Of a stretch of 64,000 nucleotides of DNA, positions 36,728 to 45,644 are shown one piece after another. The DNA is taken from positions 23,441 to 87,440 of the forward strand of contig NZ_LN831205.1 of NCBI RefSeq assembly GCF_001368795.1, written 5' to 3'. This DNA comes from Paenibacillus ihuae (GTDB taxonomy: Bacteria; Bacillota; Bacilli; Paenibacillales; Paenibacillaceae). The notes under the pieces are model-generated. The model saw only the letters and a program-made list of their open reading frames with translations. It did no database searches and was not told the origin of the DNA. Within the stretch, counting starts at the first letter, position 1, and each line of letters starts with the position of its first letter. Both the position numbers and the translations under genes were made by a program.

Positions 36728-37311
36728 AGGCAATTGAGTTAAGTCTGAACTTAGGGCTCCGCATTAAAGAAACATGTAACATACGTGTAGAACATATTGT
36801 CGTAAATAAAGAAGGGAGAATGAAGGTTCTTATACCTGATCGTGTAGATAAAAGTGTGAGATCAATAAATGATGTTCGTTCGGGAGCTGGTACAACTAAG
36901 GGAGGAAGATTTAGAGAGATCTCCATACCTCAATCATATGAAAAACAACTTAGTGAATTGCTGAAAGAAAAAAGTCCTAAAGATCGAATTATAACTCTTA
37001 AGGAGGGTACTCTCCGTAGTGCCTTAAAAAGAGCTTGTGAAAAAGGCGGAGTCCAGTCTAAAGGGTGGCATGGTTTCCGTCATACTTATGCTAGAAGAAA
37101 ATTAGAAGAATTACTGGGTTTAAATCGGAAGGAAGGACTTGAAATTATCAAACAAATGTTAAAAAACCAGAAACAACATAGGTCTATCGATCAAGGAGTT
37201 AAAGATCATCCCTTATTTGAGTTTACTATTAAAAAAATTAATGAAGTTCATTCTGAATTGGGACATGGTGAAAATAGATGGGGTCTAATGGCTGTATATT
37301 TGTCGTTTTAA
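36728..37311 (+). pseudogene. Second tyrosine recombinase, 3' catalytic part
   Basis: This is the continuation of the recombinase at 33250-33718. It carries the catalytic Arg in NLGLRIKETCN, the KGWHGFRHTYARR box with His-x-x-Arg, His in SELGHGENRWG and Tyr in MAVYLSF at the C-terminus. Deleting the IS and one 7-bp copy restores the frame SSGTVQQAIELS exactly. Separated from its start, it is presumably not made, although an in-frame ATG at 36682 inside the IS could give a fragment. A strong hairpin terminator follows. Confidence 0.85.
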
Positions 37312-37356
37312 ATAACAAATTATGTAAAATAATTCACTACTTAAATTTCACTCGAG

Positions 37357-37393
37357 AAATCGGCAACTTTTAAAAGTTGCCGATTTTATTTTG
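37357..37393 (+). terminator. Terminator after the split recombinase
   Basis: AATCGGCAACTTTT pairs with AAAAGTTGCCGATT (37358-37384), followed by a T-rich tract. Its TCGGCAACTTTTA half also occurs at 33078-33090, upstream of the recombinase. Confidence 0.85.
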
Positions 37394-37489
37394 GTTTTAA
37401 AGCTGTTTATATAAGATATTCATATTGTGAACACTAAATTATTAGATAATCTATGTAAGTATTTTTATCAGTAAAATTGTATTTATTCG

Positions 37490-37706
37490 TACACTTGTAT
37501 TCTAACGATACACTTTGTATCTTAAAGCTACACTTTGTATCTTAAAGCTATACTTTGTATCTTAAAGCTACACTTTGTATCTTAAGGCTATACTGTGTCT
37601 TAAAGCTATACTTTGTATCTTAAAGCTACACTTTGTATCTTAAGGCTATACTGTGTATCTTAAAGCTATACTGTGTATCTTAAAGCTACACTTTGTATCT
37701 TAAGGC
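37490..37706. repeat. Iteron-like 20-bp tandem repeats, about 11 copies
   Basis: The unit TACACTTTGTATCTTAAAGC is repeated head to tail from 37509 to 37706 in ten copies, with one shortened copy (18 bp at 37589) and a degenerate 19-bp copy at 37490-37508. Variation is at a few positions (C/T at 4, T/G at 7, A/G at 18). The 20-bp period, close to two helical turns, and AT-richness resemble plasmid replication iterons. The surrounding gap 37394-38342 has no supported gene. Confidence 0.9.
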
Positions 37707-38342
37707 TAGAAACAGGAAACTGGCTTGAGGATAATTTTGTACAGTTAAGGCAAAATTATTCAAGTAAAGAGGAGATGGTACTAGCTGTGAAAAAAAGGTT
37801 TTACATGGGATTATTGATGATTAAATAAACCGAGAAGGGGACTTGAGCCTTAAAAATCCATATTAAATCGAAAATAGGTCTATAGAATCATCGTTGGAAA
37901 GGCGTCATCAGCTAGTTAATACTGATTTTAACAAAATTTCTATTCATGCTAGGTTCGTTAAGGAACTAAAAGGAACGCTTACAAACCGCCCACAAGGGCG
38001 GTTAATTACATACAATCAACTTTTGGGAATTTTTCAAGCGCATCTAACGAGCCTATACTCTAATTCTAGCGTTGATTGATATTAGAAAGTCAGCTAGGAA
38101 GGAGACAAGGAAAGCTTGCTCAGAAGGCAAATATGAACGTCTAGGAGCAGGTTATATGTTGTTCCCACCCTATATTCTACCAAGCTAGTTCATTGATTAA
38201 TAAATATTATTATTCAAAATATTCACATTGTTTACTCGTACTTAGATACGGAAAAATGGTGTATTTAACTTTCCAACCAGTCTTGAAGTAGTTAATAGAC
38301 GAGATTAACTTTAGTTACGATTAAGAATCTATTTTCATTAAG

Positions 38343-38795
38343 TTAATGAGAACCTTGTCCTAATGGATAGTTTGGGTAATAAATGCTAGAGATAGTACGG
38401 CCGAAAAACTTGTTATTCTGGGTCTGAGTATAGTGATAACTATATTCTCCCCAGTCCATCGAATCTTTTTTTGAAAATTCTGCTTTTAACATGCCAAGCC
38501 CCATTTGTGGGGCTTTATCTATGGAGTCAATGCTAGCTGGTACATAATTTATAAATGCATCCAAGACACCTAAATAAACAGGACCTATAGTATGAATATA
38601 GAAATAAATATATGAATTAAGGGGAATAGATCCGAGAAATTCTGTCATCTTATTATAACTCATTCGATATATATCGTCCTTGGTACTATCCAATTCTTCC
38701 TCAAATAAGAAATGATCAAAGGTAACCTTCTCTCCATCAATATATATAAGTCCATCATAGAGTGGGTATGAAGTTATTGAGAACTTGTGATCCAT
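38343..38795 (-). CDS. Unknown small protein of the island
   Basis: The product has 150 residues from the ATG at 38795, with GAGGC upstream; an earlier in-frame ATG (38807) has no site. It is rich in Tyr, Phe and Ser, starts MDHKFSITSYPLYDGLIYIDGE and shows no membrane segment or known motif. It is divergent from the XRE regulator gene. No family is recognised. Confidence 0.55.
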   Translation of the reverse strand: MDHKFSITSYPLYDGLIYIDGEKVTFDHFLFEEELDSTKDDIYRMSYNKMTEFLGSIPLNSYIYFYIHTIGPVYLGVLDAFINYVPASIDSIDKAPQMGLGMLKAEFSKKDSMDWGEYSYHYTQTQNNKFFGRTISSIYYPNYPLGQGSH

Positions 38796-38988
38796 GTTAC
38801 GCCTCATTTCTTATATAAATTTGTATAAGTTTTTTTTCAAGCTCTATAAATCTAAAATGGAAGATTTATTTGTATGTATATATCTTATTATAAGATGTAT
38901 ACATCTCATTTACAAATTATATAATCAATATAAACGCCTACATTGTAACTATTACTTTCCCTACACTTTTCAATAAAGAGGTGTTGAA

Positions 38989-39324
38989 ATGCGGGAAAGT
39001 ATTCTTTTATTAACTGGAGCAGCAATAAGAGGATTGCGGCTTGAACGAGGCTTGTCCCAAGAAGAACTTGGGGAAAAAGCGAATTTCCACTTCTCTTATA
39101 TTGGAAAAGTGGAACGTGGGGAAGTGAATATTACATTAGTAAATCTGGAGAGAGTGGCTAAGGCTCTAGAGGTTGGTTTATATCAGTTGTTTCCGTTTAC
39201 CTTGGGTGATAAGGGACTGAGTGATAAAGAAAGGCATATCGAGTCCATTGTGGAAATGTTAAAAACTGAGGATTTGGATAAAGTGAGGAAAGTTGAAAAT
39301 ATTATTGAGGAATTACTGAAATAG
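38989..39324 (+). CDS. XRE-family HTH regulator
   Basis: This protein of 111 residues starts after AAAGAGGTG. Residues about 10-67 are a classic XRE/Cro helix-turn-helix (IRGLRLERGLSQEELGEKANFHFSYIGKVERG). A charged helical tail (LSDKERHIESIVEMLKTEDL) probably dimerises it, as in SinR-like regulators. It may control the island or the adjacent defence genes; the target is unknown. Confidence 0.88.
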   Translation: MRESILLLTGAAIRGLRLERGLSQEELGEKANFHFSYIGKVERGEVNITLVNLERVAKALEVGLYQLFPFTLGDKGLSDKERHIESIVEMLKTEDLDKVRKVENIIEELLK

Positions 39325-39654
39325 GACTAATGGAAGACCCTAAGAAGCATTCAAATATACAAAGAGTAGATATAAGGTATTAAAGCATCGAAAATATAAA
39401 TAGTATTAATAGTAGTTTCTCGTAGGAATGTTGAAACATTAAATTTATTTTATTAGATAATCGTGATATGTATATAAAGAGCACTACAACCTATTAAGAA
39501 GTTGAGCAATAGTTTATTGGGGTCCTAGTTCAAGCACATCGTAAAGTAATATAAAGGCCGACGCAATAAATTTTATTTAAGGACACATAATAAATATAAA
39601 TTTCACCGTGCTTCACTCTCTATTCCACTCGATTTTCTGTAGATGATTCAGTAT
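39325..39654. other. Non-coding AT-rich stretch
   Basis: No supported gene, repeat or promoter pair was found in this 330-base stretch between the XRE regulator gene and a coding relic. Confidence 0.4.
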
Positions 39655-39840
39655 AGCCGAAGGGTTTAGTTGAATGTAAAAAAAACAGTGAAAAACAAAA
39701 TTGGATTAGGACACCTAACTTTTTAAGGATTTATCGGGCTATACAATTAGGAATTGAGAATGATGGTATTGAGTATACTATGAATCCCAAATCTAGGTTA
39801 CATTTTGAGGTTAGATATATGAGCGGAAGCACCGTTTAAA
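39655..39840 (+). pseudogene. Possible relic of a protein C-terminus
   Basis: A 60-codon open frame without a start codon ends TAA at 39838-39840. Its reading (WIRTPNFLRIYRAIQLGIE, then YTMNPKSRLHFEVRYMSG) looks like genuine protein sequence, and it begins right after a stop. It may be the tail of a deleted gene. The terminator starting at 39827 overlaps its end. Confidence 0.3.
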
Positions 39841-39882
39841 AAGGCATGGGTCCCATGCTTTTTTAAACGGTGCTTTTTATTT
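39827..39882 (+). terminator. Long hairpin terminator
   Basis: About 23 bp (39827-39850 with 39852-39875) pair almost perfectly, followed by TTTTATTTT. It isolates the small gene and mcrB from upstream reading. Confidence 0.85.
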
Positions 39883-39900
39883 TGAAGGAGGTAGCAGATT

Positions 39901-40116
39901 ATGAAAAACAAATATATTCATATTATTACTGAAGAACAAATTTTAAATTGTTTAAACACGGGGGTTGATGTAGAGGTATGGGTGAATGGAGAATTTGACA
40001 AAGTTGGCAAGATAACATCAAACGCTAGTTTTATACTAAAAATAGGTATGGAGTATTATTTCAAAAACCAATGCTCACTTTACGCATTAAATAACTATTT
40101 GAAGTTAGAAGATTAA
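39901..40116 (+). CDS. Small protein upstream of mcrB, unknown
   Basis: The product has 71 residues from an ATG after GAAGGAGGTAGC, a near-ideal site. It begins MKNKYIHIITEEQILNCLN and looks like a mixed alpha/beta domain; no motif is recognised. It lies 170 bases before mcrB on the same strand. It could be a defence accessory or unrelated. Confidence 0.6.
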   Translation: MKNKYIHIITEEQILNCLNTGVDVEVWVNGEFDKVGKITSNASFILKIGMEYYFKNQCSLYALNNYLKLED

Positions 40117-40285
40117 GAGGTTCAGAAAATTACAAAGTACTGATTATGCTGTATATTTCTTCGTTGTATTGAAGGTGTTTTTCGGTGACTGTCGAAATTT
40201 GATAAATGGAAAATAATCACAACTTGAGGGAGCGCCAAATTTATAATGCAAGGAAATTATTCGCGATTAAATAACGGAGGGTCAC

Positions 40286-40516
40286 ATGAAATTTGAAAAT
40301 GTTACGGATGCGGTATGGACTGCAACAGCAATTTTGGCATATAACGAATATTTTCGTGGTCTCCATAACGGATTGTTTGATACTACAAAATTTTATTTTA
40401 AACAACCTGACATTATTAAAAAAGCACAAGAGCTCTGCAAGAAGGATGTGCAATTTGCAAGGACATCTCAATGGTACAGTGCCGACCATCAAGGGAATTC
40501 ACATAATTTTTTGCGT
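40286..40516 (+). pseudogene. mcrB: mcrB, 5' fragment before the IS110 insertion
   Basis: These are the first 77 codons of an McrB-like gene, starting at an ATG after GGAGGG. The frame (MKFENVTDAVWTATAILAYN through NSHNFLR) leads into the IS110 element, where it stops after 10 foreign codons at 40546. The continuation begins GNERITAFERYY at 42302; joining 40286-40516 to 42302-44251 keeps the frame and gives a 726-residue protein. The exact junction may be off by a few bases. Confidence 0.7.
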
Positions 40517-40699
40517 TCCCAAGGGGCATTAAGTCCAGCGGTATGATGTCAAGCCCTGAGTAAAAGTGAATTGGAAATTCTTTTGGGGGTGATCCCAAAT
40601 AACCAGGAAAACAGGACGCACTGAATTAAACCCAGTCCAAATTGGTCGAAAATACCAAATATTTACTGGGAATTTCAGAAGGCTAGGCTTAAGGGGGTG

Positions 40700-41944
40700 T
40701 CATCCCTTGCCTGAATTCACCTTCCTTCTGGGCGTGTAGAGTTGGTCGCTGCGTAGCAGCACATCGACCAGACGCACGAGTTTTCTTGCCGTAAGGACGA
40801 GGGCGCGCTTGTGGGCGTGCTTAGGTACTTCTTTGTATTTCTTCCGGTAGTAGTCTCCGAATTCCGGATCGCGGTTTTTTACCGAGTTGGCAGCTTCAAC
40901 CAGGTAATAGCGAAGGAAACGGTTGCCGGAACGAATACGCTTAGTGTCTTCCGCTTCAAAGCCGCCCGACTGCTGTCTGCGCCAGGTGAGTCCGGCGTAT
41001 TTCGCCAAAGCGGCCTGATTCTCGAAGCGTTCAATATCGCCGATTTCAGCAAGGAGACCGGCAGCATAGACCTTATCAATGCCGGGAATAGACCGCAGAC
41101 AGGTTGCCTGAGGCAGACCGTCCAGGATGCGGCAAATGGCTTTGTCGAGCTCCTTGAGTTGGCTCTGGATACTGCGGATCGCCTGAATAGAGGTGGCAAG
41201 CACGAGATCTATGGAATCTTCTACGGTCTTGGATAGACGGTAGGAAGCTCGTGCGGCCTTCTGAATACAGCGGGCGACATGATCCACATCGGGGAAGCGA
41301 TTGCGTCCTTTATCTCGCAAGTAGTCGGCTAACTCAGCGACCTCCATGGAGGCGATGTCGTCGAGACTATACGCTTCCGAGAGCAGTTCCATGAGCGCAT
41401 GGCCAAACACAGAACTCTCCACTTCGGCCTGAAAGGCGTTGCACTTGTAGAACAGGTTCTGCAAGAAGTACTGCTTCTCGCGGGTCAGATTGTGCACGAG
41501 ATGAAACCTCATCCGAGTGAGACGCTGAAGGGCAACATACTGTTCTTGCAGAACCACCGTGGTATTCAGGCGTCCAAAGCGTAAACGGTCAGCGATGATC
41601 CAGGCGTCGAGACGGTCGGTCTTGTCCATGTCCGCATAGGCTTCACGGAACTTGCTAATGAGCTTGGGATTCAGGGTGAACACAGTAGTCTTACGGGCCT
41701 TCAGCGCGGGATCTTCGTGCAAGAACATGGCGGGATGCCAGCTGTAGACTGAGGTTGATTCCAGGCCGATATGGATGCTTAAAGCCGAGCAGGCATCTGC
41801 CGCCTTCAGAATCCGGTCTCGTAAATGGGAAGCCCCCTGCAGGTGGTTGCGCACCTGTAAGGTTTCCAGGGTATCGCCTTCTGCATTCATGATACACACA
41901 TCCAAGGTTTGGGAACTTACGTCAATACCGACAAAACATTTCAT
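40700..41944 (-). CDS. IS110-family transposase (DEDD + transposase_20)
   Basis: This protein of about 414 residues starts MKCFVGIDVSSQTLDVCI at 41944 after AGGAGG; an open frame continues upstream to 42016 without a site. The N-terminal DEDD RuvC-like domain has Asp in VGIDVSS and the KTDRLDAWIIADRL acidic motif. The C-terminal transposase_20 domain has LRSIPGIDKVYAAGLLAEIGDI and the LAKYAGLTWRRQQSGG block followed by a catalytic serine region near NRFLRYYLVEAAN. Full length for the family. Confidence 0.92.
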   Translation of the reverse strand: MKCFVGIDVSSQTLDVCIMNAEGDTLETLQVRNHLQGASHLRDRILKAADACSALSIHIGLESTSVYSWHPAMFLHEDPALKARKTTVFTLNPKLISKFREAYADMDKTDRLDAWIIADRLRFGRLNTTVVLQEQYVALQRLTRMRFHLVHNLTREKQYFLQNLFYKCNAFQAEVESSVFGHALMELLSEAYSLDDIASMEVAELADYLRDKGRNRFPDVDHVARCIQKAARASYRLSKTVEDSIDLVLATSIQAIRSIQSQLKELDKAICRILDGLPQATCLRSIPGIDKVYAAGLLAEIGDIERFENQAALAKYAGLTWRRQQSGGFEAEDTKRIRSGNRFLRYYLVEAANSVKNRDPEFGDYYRKKYKEVPKHAHKRALVLTARKLVRLVDVLLRSDQLYTPRRKVNSGKG

Positions 41945-42301
41945 GAGAATCCTCCTTTCTAACAGGGATTCAGGGAATGGACGTTCCGGGATGCCTCCGG
42001 CGCACTCGCCGCTCAATCACCCTCGCAGATAAGAACTCACAACGGTCCATGAGCTGCCCCGGCGTTGCTACATCGCCGGGCATGGGGTGCCGAAGGGAAC
42101 AGCCAGCGGGTCAGAAGTTCAAGCGAGTACCGGAGAAACAGACTTAAGGAGTAGACGAAGCTACAGGAGTGAAACGAATTTCCCCGAAAGAACCCTTAGG
42201 TTCTATTGTCCAGAGGCATGCCGGAAGGTCAAGTCCCTGTACAGAAAAGGGAAGCAATGAATTGGAAATTTTGCGAGGCAGCCCCAGTCCCCTCGGGGAC
42301 T
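41945..42301 (-). ncRNA. Candidate bridge-RNA region of the IS110 element
   Basis: About 357 non-coding bases lie between the transposase start and the inferred element end. IS110-group elements carry in this position a structured bridge RNA whose loops pair with target and donor DNA. The stretch contains several GC-rich inverted repeats (for example CAGTCCC/GGGACTG near 42286-42302). The RNA itself is inferred from family knowledge; I did not fold it. Confidence 0.4.
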
Positions 42302-44251
42302 GGAAATGAAAGAATAACTGCCTTTGAAAGATACTATACGAGGAGATTAACATATGGAAATGAGTTAAAGGGGATTAAGGAAATTCCGGATACCTTAGAA
42401 CATGATGTTGTGGTAGAAACCGATAATGGCCCTAAAACTATATACGAATTAATCAGTTTTGTTAATAACGAGTACGCACATCTTTTGATGAAGGGAAACG
42501 GCATATCAGTGAAACAAGATATTAAGATAAGAGAGATACTTGATTTTCTTAGAGAACGTGGTGGAGAGTACTACAGATTACCTGAGAAAGAAGAAAATGA
42601 AGATCAGAAAAATAAAATGATTGAACTTCGAGATTTGGCAAGAAGTATTGGAAAAGAGTTTGCAAAAATAGGTGAATATTTCACTTCTCATGGTTATGTC
42701 TTCGATGCTCCCTCTGCTAGTAAATGGCTTGATGGTAGTGGTAATGGAATTCGTACTTATTTTTGGATAGAACTTAAGTTTCCTCAAAAGGCTAAGTATC
42801 CTACAAGCATTTCTATTTTTGCTGAGAAGAAGAATAACCAAGTTAATTATAGAGTTACCTTGGAAATTAAGGACAGTAAAAGTGAGTTGGAAGACTACAA
42901 GAGACATAACAAATTTTTAGATATATTTAAGCCAGAATCATCAAACTTTGAATACTTCGTAACTATAAAAGATGGTCTTGAATTGCATACTGTACCTGGA
43001 GAACAAATCCAAACCACTATAGAAAAAGTTAAATGTAGAGAATACCGGAAGTTACAGATCGGCAGGAGCATTACTTATGAGGACGTCTGTGCAATGGAAA
43101 GTGACCAGCTATTAAACCAAATATCGGACGTAATACTTGAGTTGGAACCCTACTATAAAAAGGCTGTAGAAGATGATAAGGAAGAGCAAGGAAAAGAAAT
43201 TGAGGAAACTTACTTATATGGGGGAAATGTCATGGATAAAAATATAATTTTGTACGGACCTCCTGGAACAGGGAAAACATATAATACAGTAAAATATGCA
43301 TTGGCTATCATTGAGAACAAGGGTTTAGGAATGATTGAAGAAGAAGTTAAAGAGGCGGGTTATGATCAAGTCTTATTGCGATATAATGAGTATAAAGAAA
43401 AAGGTCAGATTGCTTTTACTACTTTTCATCAATCCTATGGATATGAGGAATTTATAGAAGGTATTAAGCCAGTTATTGACGATGAAGGCACAGGTGAAAT
43501 CAAATATGCTTTGGAACCAGGGGTTTTTAAAGCCTTCTGTGACTCCTCCACGATTAACAATTCTATAAGTGTAGAGAGAGAACTTACCAAATATGTTTTT
43601 ATTATTGATGAAATCAACAGAGGCAATATTTCGAAGATTTTTGGTGAGCTAATCACACTTATTGAGTCTTCGAAACGAATTGGCAAGGACGAAGAATTGA
43701 CAGCTATCTTACCGTATTCCAAAAAAAAATTCGGTGTGCCAGATAATGTTTATATTCTAGGAACAATGAATACTGCAGACAGATCCATAGCTTTATTAGA
43801 TACTGCGCTTCGAAGACGGTTTAAATTTATTGAAATGATGCCACAAAGTGTTGTACTTGAAAATGTGTTCGTTCAAGACATTAAAATAAGCAAGCTTCTC
43901 GAAACAATTAATAATAGAATTGAAGTTCTTTATGACAGAGAGCATATGATAGGACACGCCTACTTTGTTGAACTAATGGAGGACCCTTCGATCGCTAGAC
44001 TAGCAAGTATATTTAAGAATTCGATTATTCCTTTACTCCAGGAATATTTTTATGAGGATTACCATAAGATTCAGCTTATACTTGGAGACTTGAATAAGAA
44101 GGACGAATTGAAGTTCATTAGAAGTATCCCGGTTGATCCAAAACTTTTTGGTAATAGCTTTGATACCCTTATAGATGAGAAAGAGGTTTTCCAGATTAAT
44201 CAAGATGCCTTTGTTAATATTGAAGCTTATAAACAAGTCTATGACTTTTAA
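42302..44251 (+). pseudogene. mcrB: mcrB, main part after the IS110 insertion (McrB GTPase)
   Basis: This part encodes about 650 residues of an McrB-like AAA+ GTPase, the motor of the McrBC modification-dependent restriction system. It has Walker A GPPGTGKT (43258 onwards), Walker B FIIDEINRGN (near 43600) and sensor MNTADRSIALLDTALRRRF, the McrB signature. The N-terminal region before about 43200 is a DNA-recognition part of unknown modification specificity. The native start is cut off; an ATG at 42257 inside the IS, after AAGGGAAGC, would give an in-frame N-terminally changed protein of about 664 residues, so some product may still be made. mcrC follows two bases after the stop. Confidence 0.82.
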
Positions 44252-44253
44252 AT

Positions 44254-45561
44254 ATGGTGACTACATTGAGAAATTACTATGTCATTAAAGAATACGATTC
44301 ATTCGTTAGGGGGGGGCTGGCTGGGCTTACTTCCAATTATATCTCCATTCCCGAAAAAACTTTTGATGAACTCGAAAACTTTATTATTTCAAACAGAAAT
44401 GATTCGGGGGCGGATGCCCTAGAGCTCATGTCAATCTCATTTAAAAGAGGTATTGGGAAGGTTATTAGTGCTAAGAATTATGTTGGCCTTATACAGATGG
44501 ATGATGGTACCCAAATAGAAATACTTCCCAAGATTTATACTAAAGAAAAGACAGAGTCTGTAACTGAAACTAGGATGATTTTTTTGAAAATGCTTAGATC
44601 TTTAAATAACCTACCTTTTAAAACTTTCAACAACTCTAGTCTTGGGGAGACTAAAAATAACCTATATGAGATCTTCATAAAAATGTTTATTTACGAAATA
44701 CGTGAATTAACAAAGAAGGGATTACGATCAAGTTATCTTCAGCACGAAGAGAATGAGAAGTTTTGCAAGGGGAAAATAATCTTTGGGGAACAAATAAAGA
44801 AAAACATTGTTCATAAGGAGCGCTTCTTTGTAACGTATGACTTTTTTAGTGTGAATAGACCGGAAAATAAACTCATAAAAACTACACTTATTAAGCTTTT
44901 ACGGTTATCTAAGAATTTACAAAATGTTAAAGATATTGAACAACTATTGGTTGCATTCGAAGTAGTGGACGTGTCTGTTAATTATGAAAAGGATTTTTCA
45001 AGTATTATGACGGATAGGAGTATGAAAGGTTATGAATTGACACTAGCATGGTGCAGACTCTTTTTAATAAATAAGAGTTTCACAACTTTTGCGGGCTCAA
45101 ATGTTGCTTATGCTCTTTTGTTTCCAATGGAAAAGGTGTTTGAAGCTTATATCGGAAATGTAATAAATAAGCACTTCGGAACTAACCATAAAGTTAAGCT
45201 TCAAGATAGGAAATATCACTTATTTGATAAACCAAAACAATTTAATCTGCAACCAGATATAGTCTTGCAAATGAATGATTTTATAATCATTATGGATACA
45301 AAATGGAAATTGCTAAATGATTCATATCCAAACCACGGGATATCCCAAGCCGATATGTATCAAATGTATGCTTATTCAAAGAAGTATAGCGCTCGAAAAA
45401 TCTATTTATTATACCCTTTAAATAAAGGGATATCAGCTGTAGAAACCCAGGGATTATCATTTATTAGTAATGATCAAGTTGAAGTGAATATTGCTTTTGT
45501 TGATTTACAAGATATTTCTAAATCGCTAGTGCAAATATTTGCAAGTTTATCGATAAATTAA
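44254..45561 (+). CDS. mcrC: McrC-family nuclease subunit
   Basis: This protein of 435 residues is the endonuclease partner of McrB. The N-terminal half is the McrC-specific McrB-binding region; the C-terminal half has a PD-(D/E)xK fold with Asp in NLQPDIVLQ and the DTKWKLL motif (Asp-x-Lys) near residues 345-355. It starts two bases after the mcrB stop, so translation is coupled. The complex cuts DNA bearing modified cytosines in well-studied relatives. Its function here depends on whether McrB is still produced. Confidence 0.9.
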   Translation: MVTTLRNYYVIKEYDSFVRGGLAGLTSNYISIPEKTFDELENFIISNRNDSGADALELMSISFKRGIGKVISAKNYVGLIQMDDGTQIEILPKIYTKEKTESVTETRMIFLKMLRSLNNLPFKTFNNSSLGETKNNLYEIFIKMFIYEIRELTKKGLRSSYLQHEENEKFCKGKIIFGEQIKKNIVHKERFFVTYDFFSVNRPENKLIKTTLIKLLRLSKNLQNVKDIEQLLVAFEVVDVSVNYEKDFSSIMTDRSMKGYELTLAWCRLFLINKSFTTFAGSNVAYALLFPMEKVFEAYIGNVINKHFGTNHKVKLQDRKYHLFDKPKQFNLQPDIVLQMNDFIIIMDTKWKLLNDSYPNHGISQADMYQMYAYSKKYSARKIYLLYPLNKGISAVETQGLSFISNDQVEVNIAFVDLQDISKSLVQIFASLSIN

Positions 45562-45644
45562 AATTATCCAAGTTAATGAGTTGGATGACTTGCTCGAGCT
45601 CGTATACGTCATTCTTAATAACAAAATATTTAGGAGGAACTTAG

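Larger units (their letters stand above)
40517..42301 (-). mobile_element. IS110-family element inside mcrB (limits approximate)
   Basis: The element is about 1.8 kb, more GC-rich than its surroundings, with a DEDD/transposase_20 gene on the minus strand. The limits are inferred from where the McrB reading breaks and resumes. A 13-base repeat TGAATTGGAAATT occurs near both ends (40567-40579 and 42258-42270). No target duplication or terminal inverted repeat is evident, as is usual for IS110. The long non-coding part upstream of the transposase (41944-42300) is where IS110 elements encode their bridge RNA. Confidence 0.8.

Noticed and set aside
37490-37706. CRISPR array
   Set aside because: The repeats are directly adjacent with a 20-bp period and no spacers, and no cas gene is nearby.
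37894-38079. 61-codon frame with a TTG start
   Set aside because: No ribosome site, and it contains the perfect hairpin AACCGCCC/GGGCGGTT near 37984-38003.
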